Shown: positions 33,198 through 39,027 of the stretch, piece after piece | Position numbering within the stretch: position 1 is the stretch's first letter | Layout: each line of letters starts with the position of its first letter | Virus record (IMG/VR): IMGVR_UViG_3300018079_000019 | Coordinates: 1-41,966 of that record | Length of the DNA: 41,966 nt | Reading direction: 5' to 3' (one strand) | Origin: a virus | Translations under genes and position numbers: made by a program | Notes under the pieces: model-generated | What the model saw: only the letters and a program-made list of their open reading frames with translations | Told to the model about the DNA's origin: nothing | Databases searched by the model: none

Positions 33198-33549
33198 GGT
33201 GCGTCCTCCAGTCGAGGAGAGATTAGGCGTCGGGAGGGTCTGACCGGGGCATGACTCCCGGACGGGGCTTCCTTCACCGACGGGCCCTCGGCGGGCCAGC
33301 CAAGCCGGGTCCGGCCCCCGAGCCCTCGGAGGTGTACTCCCGGCAGTTACGAGTGCTGAGCGGAACTCCGGTCCCTCACGCTCCTGCAAGGGAGAGCGTG
33401 TGCAGTACCCGGGGCGGACCTCAGCACGCTTGTGCAAAGGGGGCGCGATTCCTGGCTGTCGACTTGCCGTCGCCCCAGCGGGGCTGAGAGCACCAGGCAT
33501 GGACTCGTCAGTCCTCAGCACCATCCGGCTCACGCGGACCGGGGTGGGC
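33198..33549. other. 352-base gene-free, hairpin-rich interval
   Basis: No convincing gene on either strand. Several perfect or near-perfect hairpins are visible: CACGCTC...GAGCGTG (about 33377-33400), GCCCC-AGC-GGGGC (about 33474-33486), GGACT-CGTC-AGTCC (about 33497-33510). Copies of CTCAGCAC in both orientations occur near 33354, 33421 and 33514. It may be a structured RNA or control element in the late operon beside pup. A tRNA T-arm was not found. Confidence 0.5.
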
Positions 33550-33720
33550 CTATGAAGCGTAGCGGTGGTCGAACCACCACTTCGCCTGTTCGACGGAGAG
33601 GCCGGCCGGCATGAGCGGCCAGTGCTTCCGTCCGGAGTTGCTAGAGCGCTTGGAGCGCCCGAACGTCTTGGTGGCGCTGGTCTTCGGCTGCGCCTTGCCT
33701 CCGGGCTGGTACCGAGCCAT
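33550..33720 (-). CDS. Small hypothetical protein, 56 aa
   Basis: ATG 33720 with GGAG 7 bases upstream. The product starts MARYQPGGKAQPKTSATKTF, is Lys/Arg/Ser-rich in the first half and ends with a helix containing LSVEQAKWWFDHRYAS. Ending TAG at 33550-33552 precedes the gene-free interval. Function unknown. It is the gene directly downstream of pup. Confidence 0.65.
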   Translation of the reverse strand: MARYQPGGKAQPKTSATKTFGRSKRSSNSGRKHWPLMPAGLSVEQAKWWFDHRYAS

Positions 33721-33775
33721 GAGGACTCCATCCGGAACGGGGGATAGGGCTCCCGCCCCTATGTGTCACTCATGC

Positions 33776-33979
33776 TCATTGACCGCCTTCCTGGACGTAC
33801 GACTCGATGAACTCTGTCGCGTTCTCCTCGAGGACGGCATCGACTTCGTCGAGCATGTCGTCGAGCTCCGCGCGGAGTCTGTCGGCCTCGCGATGGGTCC
33901 GCGAGTCCTTCATGACCTCCGTCCGGGTGTTCATGTCCACTGTGGTCCGGGGCTTCCGGATGCGCTGCTGGCTACCCAT
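33776..33979 (-). CDS. pup: Phage-encoded prokaryotic ubiquitin-like protein (Pup)
   Basis: 67 aa from ATG 33979, close to the 64 aa of mycobacterial Pup. The C-terminal 28 residues (from D40) contain DDMLDEVDAVLEENATEF and end ESYVQEGGQ. From memory, 19 of these 28 are identical to mycobacterial Pup, with no gap. Helix residues that contact the proteasomal ATPase (Mpa/ARC) and the Gly-Gly-Gln end are kept. Host Dop would have to deamidate Gln67 before PafA could ligate it to lysines. The first 30 residues (MGSQQRIRKPRTTVDMNTRT and on) are unlike the bacterial N-terminus. No ligase or Dop gene is visible. The gene overlaps the upstream gene by 8 bases in the late operon. Function as a tag is inferred from the family. 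Confidence 0.9.
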   Translation of the reverse strand: MGSQQRIRKPRTTVDMNTRTEVMKDSRTHREADRLRAELDDMLDEVDAVLEENATEFIESYVQEGGQ

Positions 33980-34241
33980 GGTCGAGGGCCTCGCGGTGGA
34001 AGATGGGGGTGTAGAGGTCGTCGAGCGCCAGTAGCGCCGCTCGGACCTCACGGTGGGCCTTGGGATTGGACTGGCACTCGGGCGTCACGATGACCGCCTG
34101 GAGTGCGTTCGTGGCCCAGGACAGCAGCTCGCGGGTCAGGTATTGGGTCCGCGGGACAGAAGCGCCGTCAGGCGTCTCGCCAGTCAGAGGGGGCGCGCCA
34201 GCCTCGAACTCCCGGGTGCCGGGGCGCTCCTCCGCTGCCAT
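33972..34241 (-). CDS. Hypothetical protein upstream of pup, 89 aa
   Basis: ATG 34241, two bases after the stop of the upstream gene. Disordered N-terminal 30 residues (EERPGTREFEAGAPPLTGET) then helices (LTRELLSWATNALQAVIVTP; HREVRAALLALDDLYTPIFH). The end overlaps the pup start by 8 bases, so the two are probably co-translated. No ligase or deamidase motif. Function unknown. Confidence 0.65.
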   Translation of the reverse strand: MAAEERPGTREFEAGAPPLTGETPDGASVPRTQYLTRELLSWATNALQAVIVTPECQSNPKAHREVRAALLALDDLYTPIFHREALDHG

Positions 34242-34243
34242 CG

Positions 34244-34588
34244 CTAGTCCAGGATTTCCTCCTCGGGCCCGCCGAAGAGCTCGGCGGCCGTGGGAATGCT
34301 CGTCGTGGTGCCGTCCTCGCGGCGCATGGTGCCGGGGCGGCCGATTCCGTACTCGAGGGCCCGGGTCAACGCCTTGAGGCGGTCCTCGCCTTTGAGGCCC
34401 GCGAAGTCGCCCCTACCCAGGGCGGCGTCCAAGAGCTCCTTGATGAGCTCGGGGGCGGCGGTCCGGGCGGCCTCGGCGGCCCGTTCCTCGGGGGAGAGGT
34501 CGGCCTTCCGGCGCCGGACCTCAGCGGACCTGGCGGCCGCTTCGGCCGGCGTCAGCCCACCGAAGTTGACGATGTCGCCCTCAGCCAC
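34244..34588 (-). CDS. Possible terminase small subunit or DNA-binding protein, 114 aa
   Basis: Start placed at GTG 34588, which overlaps the stop of the upstream HTH gene by 8 bases. Longer frames look non-coding. Helical and charged: GGLTPAEAAARSAEVRRRKA, then DLSPEERAAEAARTAAPELI, and a later KGEDRLKALTRALEYGIGRP. The style is like DUF5681/small-terminase-type proteins found near TerL. TerL is about 2 kb downstream in the same operon. Assignment by composition and position only. Confidence 0.55.
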   Translation of the reverse strand: MAEGDIVNFGGLTPAEAAARSAEVRRRKADLSPEERAAEAARTAAPELIKELLDAALGRGDFAGLKGEDRLKALTRALEYGIGRPGTMRREDGTTTSIPTAAELFGGPEEEILD

Positions 34589-34805
34589 GGTCGTTGAGCT
34601 CCCGAGCCTTGGCGAGAGCCTTTCGGAGGTGCTTCGACACCGCCTGTTGGGTGATGCCGAGAAGGGTTCCGACCTGGGCCTGGGTCCGGCCGGGAAGGGA
34701 CATGGCGAGAACGACGCGGGCCTGCATCGGCGTGAGCTCCCAGCGGTACCGCATGTACTCGGCTGGCACTCTGCTAGGGTCACCGCTCGTCCGGCGCTCG
34801 CTCAT
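34581..34805 (-). CDS. Sigma-70 region 4-like HTH protein, 74 aa
   Basis: ATG 34805 after GGGAGGAACGAG. The C-terminal 50 residues match region 4 of sigma factors: LTPMQARVVLAMSLPG, then TQAQVGTLLGITQQAVSKHL and RKALAKAREL. Only region 4 is present, so it cannot be a full sigma factor. It may regulate transcription or serve as the DNA-recognition part of the terminase. It is the first gene of the late operon, and two TGCAA-N5-TGCAA sites lie upstream of it. Autoregulation is inferred. Confidence 0.75.
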   Translation of the reverse strand: MSERRTSGDPSRVPAEYMRYRWELTPMQARVVLAMSLPGRTQAQVGTLLGITQQAVSKHLRKALAKARELNDRG

Positions 34806-34820
34806 CTCGTTCCTCCCTAC

Positions 34821-34835
34821 TGCAAGTCGTTGCAA
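34821..34835. promoter_or_regulatory. Operator-like site 1, TGCAA-N5-TGCAA
   Basis: TGCAAGTCGTTGCAA, 15 bases before the first codon of the HTH gene, i.e. just behind its ribosome-binding site. It matches the site at 34988-35002 at 14 of 15 positions. Binding by the adjacent HTH protein is inferred. Confidence 0.6.
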
Positions 34836-34987
34836 CTGGCGACGGGCAAGGAACCCGCGAGGCGTGGCCGGCGTGGCCGCTGAGGAGAGCCAGTCCAGAA
34901 GGGGAGGAGAGACAGTCGCCCTTGCTCTGTTCCCTCTGCTACTGGGAAGGAGCACAACCATATCGCCACTACCAGCAACAATGTAGA

Positions 34988-35002
34988 TGCAAGCCGTTGC
35001 AA
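34988..35002. promoter_or_regulatory. Operator-like site 2, TGCAA-N5-TGCAA
   Basis: TGCAAGCCGTTGCAA, 167 bases from site 1 and one mismatch to it. It lies in the A+T-richest part of the region (ATAGCGATTTCTACAA follows), where a promoter for the late operon would be expected. Confidence 0.6.
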
Positions 35003-35147
35003 TAGCGATTTCTACAACCCCCCACCTTGGGGGTCTGTGGGTAGTGTGGTCACTCGTGCGAACGGCCTAGGCTGGGGGCACCGGTCCGCGGGCATGCGCT
35101 AGGGTCGTGTGCGTTTGACCTAGGCCGGTCGGGCCCACGCTCGCCAT

Positions 35148-35180
35148 TGGTCTTAGGTCTATGGTCTTAGGTCTATGGTC
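35148..35180 (+). repeat. 14-bp tandem repeat, two full copies and a partial third
   Basis: TGGTCTTAGGTCTA at 35148-35161 and again at 35162-35175, followed by TGGTC at 35176-35180. Related TAGG-containing words occur on both sides (for example near 35066, 35119 and 35330). Possible regulator or terminase binding sites. Confidence 0.7.
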
Positions 35181-35251
35181 AGGGTAGGCATCGGGAGTAG
35201 GTCGATGAGCGTGCGCCCTCAGCCCATGGTCGTAGGCCCAGGCTCGGTGTC

Positions 35252-35312
35252 ACATCAGCACCATCAGTCACGACATCAGTCACGACCCACATCAGCCACG
35301 GTGTCAGTCACG
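35252..35312 (+). repeat. Iteron-like array of TCAGYCACG
   Basis: TCAGTCACG at 35264-35272, 35276-35284 and 35304-35312, and TCAGCCACG at 35292-35300. The offsets are 12, 16 and 12 bases. A partial TCAGCACC starts at 35255. Direct repeats at near-regular spacing are typical of replication-initiator or regulator sites. Confidence 0.65.
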
Positions 35313-35379
35313 CGCCACATCGTCGTGGGCTAGGCTGAATGCCAGGCTCGCAGGCTGCCGGTCGTAGGGCGGACGCCGA

Positions 35380-35413
35380 GAGGCCTCGGCCGGAGGGACC
35401 AGGCCGAGGCCTC
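35380..35413 (-). terminator. Long GC hairpin after the small-gene operon
   Basis: GAGGCCTCGGCC (35380-35391) and GGCCGAGGCCTC (35402-35413) are perfectly complementary over 12 bp with a 10-base loop. It lies 17 bases beyond the last stop of the minus-strand small-gene operon. There is no U-run, so it would be a U-less terminator as often seen in actinobacteria. Confidence 0.7.
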
Positions 35414-35429
35414 AAGCTGTGGTTGAGGG

Positions 35430-35756
35430 TTAGCGGGAGTGCCACATTCGGCGACGGTTCGGGTCGCGCCACGACCCGCCCTCGCACGGGCACGCGTCGC
35501 CGAGTCGGTCGTGTGCAGCCCGGATGCGTGCAACCCAGGTGTTCCCGTGGACGTCGGTCTCGCCGCCTAGCTCCACACGGTCGAGTGTCACGTCGGGCCT
35601 CGACCCGCGCCACGCGATGCGCGAGTGCGCGCTCCGGTCCACGTACCGGTAGTCCCGGTCATCGACCAGCCCTTCGAACCGGGCCTCGGCGTGGTTAGCC
35701 GTCGCGAAGGCCTCAACCGTCCCGTTCTCGTGCCGGACCAGCCACACGTAGTCCAT
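35430..35756 (-). CDS. Hypothetical protein, 108 aa
   Basis: ATG 35756 after GGAGGTGA; the frame opens earlier without a good start. Begins MDYVWLVRHENGTVEAFATA, a strand-helix pattern. A DVHGNTWVARIRAAHDRLGD segment and a CPCEGG end with basic residues follow. It is last in the right-hand minus operon, just before a hairpin. Function unknown. Confidence 0.65.
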   Translation of the reverse strand: MDYVWLVRHENGTVEAFATANHAEARFEGLVDDRDYRYVDRSAHSRIAWRGSRPDVTLDRVELGGETDVHGNTWVARIRAAHDRLGDACPCEGGSWRDPNRRRMWHSR

Positions 35757-35779
35757 CACTCTCTCACCTCCCTCTACCG

Positions 35780-36013
35780 TCATAGCAGGTCTCGAATGTC
35801 GAGGCACTGGCCGGTCGGTAGCATGTCGTTCAGGGTCCGCTCGAACAGGGCCCAGTCATCCGGCCATGCTCCGATTTCGTCCCACACGGCTACTGCGTCC
35901 TTGACGACACGCGCGACCTTCTCCGAATCGTTGGTCTTCTTCGCGCGCTCGAGCGCGGCTTTCTGCCGCGGCCACACTCTATTCATACGCGCGTAGTCAA
36001 TGCGTCTGACCAT
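35780..36013 (-). CDS. Hypothetical helical protein, 77 aa
   Basis: ATG 36013 makes a TGATG junction with the upstream gene; the longer open frame is rejected. Helical: VWPRQKAALERAKKTNDSEK, then VARVVKDAVAVWDEIGAWPD, then WALFERTLNDMLPTGQ. Trp-rich. Function unknown, probably co-translated with the 198-aa protein. Confidence 0.65.
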   Translation of the reverse strand: MVRRIDYARMNRVWPRQKAALERAKKTNDSEKVARVVKDAVAVWDEIGAWPDDWALFERTLNDMLPTGQCLDIRDLL

Positions 36014-36609
36014 CACTCGGCGCTCCCCCGGACATACGTCCACACGACGGCCTGGAAGTCGGCCGTGTCGATACCTGCCTCCCGAGCTGCCGCCCGGAGC
36101 GCTTCGGCCACGGCCGCGTACTGGCGCGTCGTGAGTTTCGCGTGCGCGGGCTCGCCTATGGCCCGCAGCATCCACATGTCCACCACGGCCGCATCCGAAT
36201 CGCCCATGATGGCCCGATAGAATGCGCGGACCTTGTCGCCCCCGAGCACCCGGAGCGGCGCCTCGCCCGCGGCGATGCGCTCGGCTTTCGCGATGTTCGC
36301 GCCGAAGCCCGGCACGCCTCGCCCGAGGCCCTCCAGCTCGCCGCCCGGCCCGAACACGTCGGGATAGGCGGCACGGTGTAGGACCGTCTCGGCGCCCTTG
36401 ACGTTGTCGGCCCAGTGGACGCGAGGCGATAGCGCCGCGATAACGCCGGCCACGGTGCTCAGACTCACGCCGTACTCCCCAGCGAGCGCTTGAGCGACCC
36501 GCCGAGACTCTTGGTACCACGACCCGTCAAGCGCGGCCGTGCGCTCGCCCTTTGGGATGGCTTCCCAGTGGCCCAAGAGTGCGTCCCGCATCTCCCGCTC
36601 GGTCTTCAT
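36013..36609 (-). CDS. HhH-GPD-like protein (DUF7178-type), 198 aa
   Basis: ATG 36609 makes an ATGA junction. All-helical, with TVAGVIAALSPRVHWADNVK, a GFGANIAKAERIAAGE loop-helix and a KVRAFYRAIMGDSDAAVVDM helix. This order recalls helix-hairpin-helix DNA-glycosylase-like proteins; the D in VVDMWMLRAIG sits where the catalytic Asp of HhH-GPD enzymes would be. A DNA-repair or base-modification role is possible. The fold match is by eye and needs a profile search. Confidence 0.6.
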   Translation of the reverse strand: MKTEREMRDALLGHWEAIPKGERTAALDGSWYQESRRVAQALAGEYGVSLSTVAGVIAALSPRVHWADNVKGAETVLHRAAYPDVFGPGGELEGLGRGVPGFGANIAKAERIAAGEAPLRVLGGDKVRAFYRAIMGDSDAAVVDMWMLRAIGEPAHAKLTTRQYAAVAEALRAAAREAGIDTADFQAVVWTYVRGSAE

Positions 36610-36998
36610 CGAGGACGCTCCGACTCGGCCCAGGTGTTCCCGGCCTGAATGGTCGGCCCTGGGCCCGTGAGGGCGTACACCTTGCCCAGCTCGGGACGGC
36701 CTCGGTCACGCTTCGGAACCACGGCGTAGCCGAAGAGTGCGTGATGTGCCACGGCTTCGCTCGGGAACACCGACTGGTCGAAGTCGAGTATGACGCGGCC
36801 GATGTCGGCGACGTAGACATCGCCCATTTCGGTCGCGAACCCATGCACGTTGCAGAATGCCCGGGCGAATGGCTTGGTGCCGTCGGTCTGCCACGTCTTG
36901 AGCACTTCGTACCGCCAGCCCGTGCGCGGGTCCTCCGTGGTGATGTAGGCGCTCCCTGGTTTACGGGAACGACCCATTGGGTTCGGCGTGCGTGCCAT
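36606..36998 (-). CDS. Hypothetical protein, 130 aa
   Basis: ATG 36998 makes a TGATG junction. Basic start (MARTPNPMGRSRKPGSAYIT) followed by a beta-rich body (GWRYEVLKTWQTDGTKPFAR; EMGDVYVADIGRVILDFDQS). It contains one Cys (FCNVHGF). Function unknown. Confidence 0.65.
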   Translation of the reverse strand: MARTPNPMGRSRKPGSAYITTEDPRTGWRYEVLKTWQTDGTKPFARAFCNVHGFATEMGDVYVADIGRVILDFDQSVFPSEAVAHHALFGYAVVPKRDRGRPELGKVYALTGPGPTIQAGNTWAESERPR

Positions 36999-37225
36999 CA
37001 GGCCTCCTCGACGAAGTAATCATCGCTGGACTTGGCGTCCAGCCACCACACGGTCGAGCCTCCGATGCGGGTCTGAACCTTCACCTGCAAAGGCCATTCC
37101 GCGAGGCCTCGGTCGAACATCGCCTTGACGACGCTTTCCGCCGCTTCGGCGTCTTCGGCCTCAACGTAGAAATCGGCCGTCATCGGCGTGCGGACACTGA
37201 CGTGGAACCGTTCTGCCGTGGTCAT
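36998..37225 (-). CDS. Hypothetical protein, 75 aa
   Basis: ATG 37225, placed by an ATGA junction with the upstream gene and GGAAGG/GGAGGT nearby. Strand-helix-strand layout: FHVSVRTPMTADFYVEAEDA, AEAAESVVKAMFDRGLAEWP, LQVKVQTRIGGSTVWWLDA. A small ferredoxin-like alpha/beta fold is plausible. Function unknown. Confidence 0.65.
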   Translation of the reverse strand: MTTAERFHVSVRTPMTADFYVEAEDAEAAESVVKAMFDRGLAEWPLQVKVQTRIGGSTVWWLDAKSSDDYFVEEA

Positions 37226-37557
37226 ACCTCCGTCCTTCCGTCCGGCCCCACGAGGACCGTTTCCCCGTAGGTTACCGCGATACTGTCTTGGTGCCAAAGC
37301 TCGGCGATGCGTCCTAGGTCGGCTTCTAGTACGACGTTCGGCCGGATGCTGGTCGCACCCACCCACGTCGCCGATTCCTCGCGCACGCCCTCGTACTCGC
37401 CCGTACCGGTCCCGGCGAAAAAGACCGTCACGCCCCGGTCCCGGAGCGCGTGGTCAACGGCCGAGCGGAACCATTCCCAATTCACGTCGGACATCGGCTT
37501 GTGTGGTCCGATGTTCCGGCCGATGCTAACCGTGATGGTCCACTGTCTCTCCGTCAT
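37222..37557 (-). CDS. Hypothetical protein, 111 aa
   Basis: ATG 37557 makes an ATGA junction; the 22 earlier in-frame residues are rejected. WTITVSIGRNIGPHKPMSDV, then NWEWFRSAVDHALRDRGVTV, and a C-terminal strand pair (SIAVTYGETVLVGPDGRTEV). It resembles phage proteins that start with a TISIGRN..-type strand and loop, but no family can be named. Confidence 0.65.
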   Translation of the reverse strand: MTERQWTITVSIGRNIGPHKPMSDVNWEWFRSAVDHALRDRGVTVFFAGTGTGEYEGVREESATWVGATSIRPNVVLEADLGRIAELWHQDSIAVTYGETVLVGPDGRTEV

Positions 37558-37772
37558 CGGTAGTGCCTCCCTCCGTGCCGCTTGTGCTCGGCGTAGGTAT
37601 CGAAGCTGGTCGGTTCGCCGCACGTCTCAGAGTACAGGAATGCGGCGCGGTCGTCGTACACGTCGACGTACCATCCGCACGCTATTCGCGCTGCCTCGTC
37701 GTACGCGCCATCCGCCATGATGGCCGAGTCGATGCCGTCCAGGTCGCGCGCCATGCCGTCGCCGTAGTCCAT
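37554..37772 (-). CDS. Hypothetical protein, 72 aa
   Basis: ATG 37772 overlaps the TAA of the upstream gene (TAATG). Acidic N-terminal half with a helix (GIDSAIMADGAYDEAARIAC) and Tyr-rich body (GWYVDVYDDRAAFLYSETCG), ending EHKRHGGRHYR. Function unknown. Confidence 0.65.
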   Translation of the reverse strand: MDYGDGMARDLDGIDSAIMADGAYDEAARIACGWYVDVYDDRAAFLYSETCGEPTSFDTYAEHKRHGGRHYR

Positions 37773-38068
37773 TACTCCGGCCCCCCTTTCAGGTCGTCGT
37801 TCGCCTTCCGGATTGCCCGAAGGTCGTCCTCCGTCCCGGGATAGACGTCCGGGATGCCACCGTCGGCCAGGATGTCCGACCCCTGGATGTAGGTCCGAAT
37901 CTCGTCGAGTGTGTTGTACTCGAAGCTACAATCCTGCGCCCATGACCATGCACGTCCCCCAAGCTCGCGCTGGAGCGCGTCGAGAATGGCGTAGTCCTCC
38001 TGGTCCCGGTCGCCCGGCTCTAGAATCGGCTCGCCGTGGTATTCGAAAATCCCGTACCGTTCGGTCAT
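37772..38068 (-). CDS. Hypothetical acidic protein, 98 aa
   Basis: ATG 38068 makes an ATGA junction. MTERYGIFEYHGEPILEPGD at the start, a Trp/Asp-rich middle (LGGRAWSWAQDCSFEYNTLD) and a helical end. Strongly acidic. Function unknown. Confidence 0.65.
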   Translation of the reverse strand: MTERYGIFEYHGEPILEPGDRDQEDYAILDALQRELGGRAWSWAQDCSFEYNTLDEIRTYIQGSDILADGGIPDVYPGTEDDLRAIRKANDDLKGGPE

Positions 38069-38226
38069 TCCGGCTCCCCCCGTAGGTACTCGGCGGCCGC
38101 GTTTCCGGCCAGGTACTCGTCAAGCTCCCGGTCTAGGACGAGGAGCGTATCCTCGGCGCGAGCGATGGCCCGAAGCTCGGCAAGCGCTAGGGCCAGTGGT
38201 TCGGTCGTCGGCTTCGCGAATGTCAT
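38065..38226 (-). CDS. Small hypothetical protein, 53 aa
   Basis: ATG 38226 and TGA at 38065-38067 form ATGA junctions on both sides. One long helix is likely (ALALAELRAIARAEDTLLVL, then DRELDEYLAGNAAAEYLRG). Function unknown. Confidence 0.62.
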   Translation of the reverse strand: MTFAKPTTEPLALALAELRAIARAEDTLLVLDRELDEYLAGNAAAEYLRGEPE

Positions 38227-38384
38227 CGCTCCTCCGTCCGCTCCTCGGCCACGGCCGTCTTTCGGTCAAGCTCGGCCAGCATCTTCGCGACGTGCTCCGG
38301 GACATCCTCCCCCGGATGTTGCAGCGCATACAGCTCGGCGAGGGTCGCGCCATTCCCCTCTCTGACGAACCAAAGGTCGGCCAT
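38223..38384 (-). CDS. Small hypothetical protein, 53 aa
   Basis: ATG 38384 after AGGGAACCG. First gene of the right-hand minus operon. MADLWFVREGNGATLAELYA at the start, then HPGEDVPEHVAKMLAELDRK and an acidic end. Function unknown. Confidence 0.62.
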   Translation of the reverse strand: MADLWFVREGNGATLAELYALQHPGEDVPEHVAKMLAELDRKTAVAEERTEER

Positions 38385-38548
38385 CGGTTCCCTGTCCTTC
38401 CTGGGGCCCGTCCCTCGGGCCCTACGTCATCATCGGGCATGGGCCCGTGCCTGTCATCGGCCATTTGACCCATTCTCGCCGAGCACTCCGGGGGACGCCT
38501 CACCCGCCCTTCGCCCTAGGCCGGCCAGCCGGGGACCCATCCCCCGAA

Positions 38549-38595
38549 GACAGGGGCAGGACCTTCGACAGGGGCAGGACCTTTGACAGGGGCAG
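38549..38595 (+). repeat. 18-bp direct repeat, three copies
   Basis: GACAGGGGCAGGACCTT starts at 38549 and 38567; GACAGGGGCAG starts again at 38585 and then diverges. The exact 18-base period would put the sites on nearly the same face of the helix every two turns or less. The array ends 17 bases before the -35 element, as an activator or repressor site would. Confidence 0.75.
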
Positions 38596-38611
38596 TCGAG
38601 ACCTTTGTCGG

Positions 38612-38640
38612 GTGACACCGCCCGATGCCGAGCGTACGAT
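38612..38640 (+). promoter_or_regulatory. Sigma-70-type promoter giving a leaderless mRNA
   Basis: GTGACA (38612-38617, 5/6 to TTGACA), a 17-base spacer and TACGAT (38635-38640, 4/6 to TATAAT). The ATG of the first gene starts at 38647, 7 bases after the -10 box, where transcription would begin. No ribosome-binding site precedes the ATG, which agrees with a leaderless start. Confidence 0.6.
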
Positions 38641-38646
38641 GTGAGC

Positions 38647-39027
38647 ATGGTTCAGCGAAGGACGAGAACGACAGGGGCCATCGGCGGTCGGTACGCCGGC
38701 CAGGAGGTACACCTCGCGCGGCGTAGCAACGAACCGCGAGAGTACAGCCGACGCGGAGAGGCCCCCACGGAGCAGCGGGCGACGCACTTGAACGGGCGCC
38801 GAGCACCGCTCCTGGACGTCTTCTGCCCGGTACAGGAGTGCACCTGGAGTTCTTCGTTGGTCGAGCGCGAGGTCGCCGTCGACCTCGGCATGGTACACTT
38901 CCGGGAGACGCATTCGGAACAGAGCGTCGCGGGGTCCGGCTCCCACAACGGACGTCTGAGGGTACGGCCGCCGGCTTCACCCGGGAACGTGGCCGGACCC
39001 CGCGGCACCATCGTGGAGGAGGAGTAG
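38647..39027 (+). CDS. Basic protein with C2H2-like zinc finger, 126 aa
   Basis: ATG 38647, probably the first base of the transcript. Arg-rich N-terminal half (MVQRRTRTTGAIGGRYAGQE; RRSNEPREYSRRGEAPTEQR). The middle has FCPVQECTW and, about 20 residues on, HFRETHSEQ, which would give a C-x4-C...H-x4-H zinc site. A DNA-binding regulator of early genes is possible. The C-terminal part is Pro/Gly-rich. The downstream gene starts directly after its TAG. Confidence 0.6.
   Translation: MVQRRTRTTGAIGGRYAGQEVHLARRSNEPREYSRRGEAPTEQRATHLNGRRAPLLDVFCPVQECTWSSSLVEREVAVDLGMVHFRETHSEQSVAGSGSHNGRLRVRPPASPGNVAGPRGTIVEEE

Larger units (their letters stand above)
34806..35429. other. 624-base gene-free control region before the late operon
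   Basis: No reliable gene. From left to right it holds two operator-like TGCAA-N5-TGCAA sites around an A+T-richer stretch. It also has a CCCCC-ACCTT-GGGGG hairpin near 35017-35031, a 14-bp tandem repeat, an iteron-like TCAGYCACG array and a 12-bp perfect hairpin. It must contain the promoter of the late operon and the end of the small-gene operon. An origin or packaging site is possible. Confidence 0.6.
38385..38646. promoter_or_regulatory. Divergent control region for two small-gene operons
   Basis: 262 bases between genes that run left and right. Contains a GGGCCC-N6-GGGCCC motif near 38403-38421, an 18-bp repeat (three copies) and a plus-strand promoter directly before the first plus gene. 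A minus-strand promoter must be here too but is not clear. Confidence 0.55.

Noticed and set aside
33490-33530. CTGACGAG on the minus strand resembling a hammerhead ribozyme core
   Set aside because: The required GAAA segment and the third stem are absent; the sequence is explained by a simple GGACT-GACG-AGTCC hairpin.
33198-33549. tRNA gene in the gene-free interval
   Set aside because: No T-arm consensus or cloverleaf could be fitted on either strand by eye.
34817-35002. Minus-strand ORF starting at TTG with a signal-peptide-like hydrophobic start (LASTLLLVVAIWLCSF)
   Set aside because: Weak start codon and weak ribosome-binding site; the frame begins inside the operator-like site and the rest reads like non-coding sequence.
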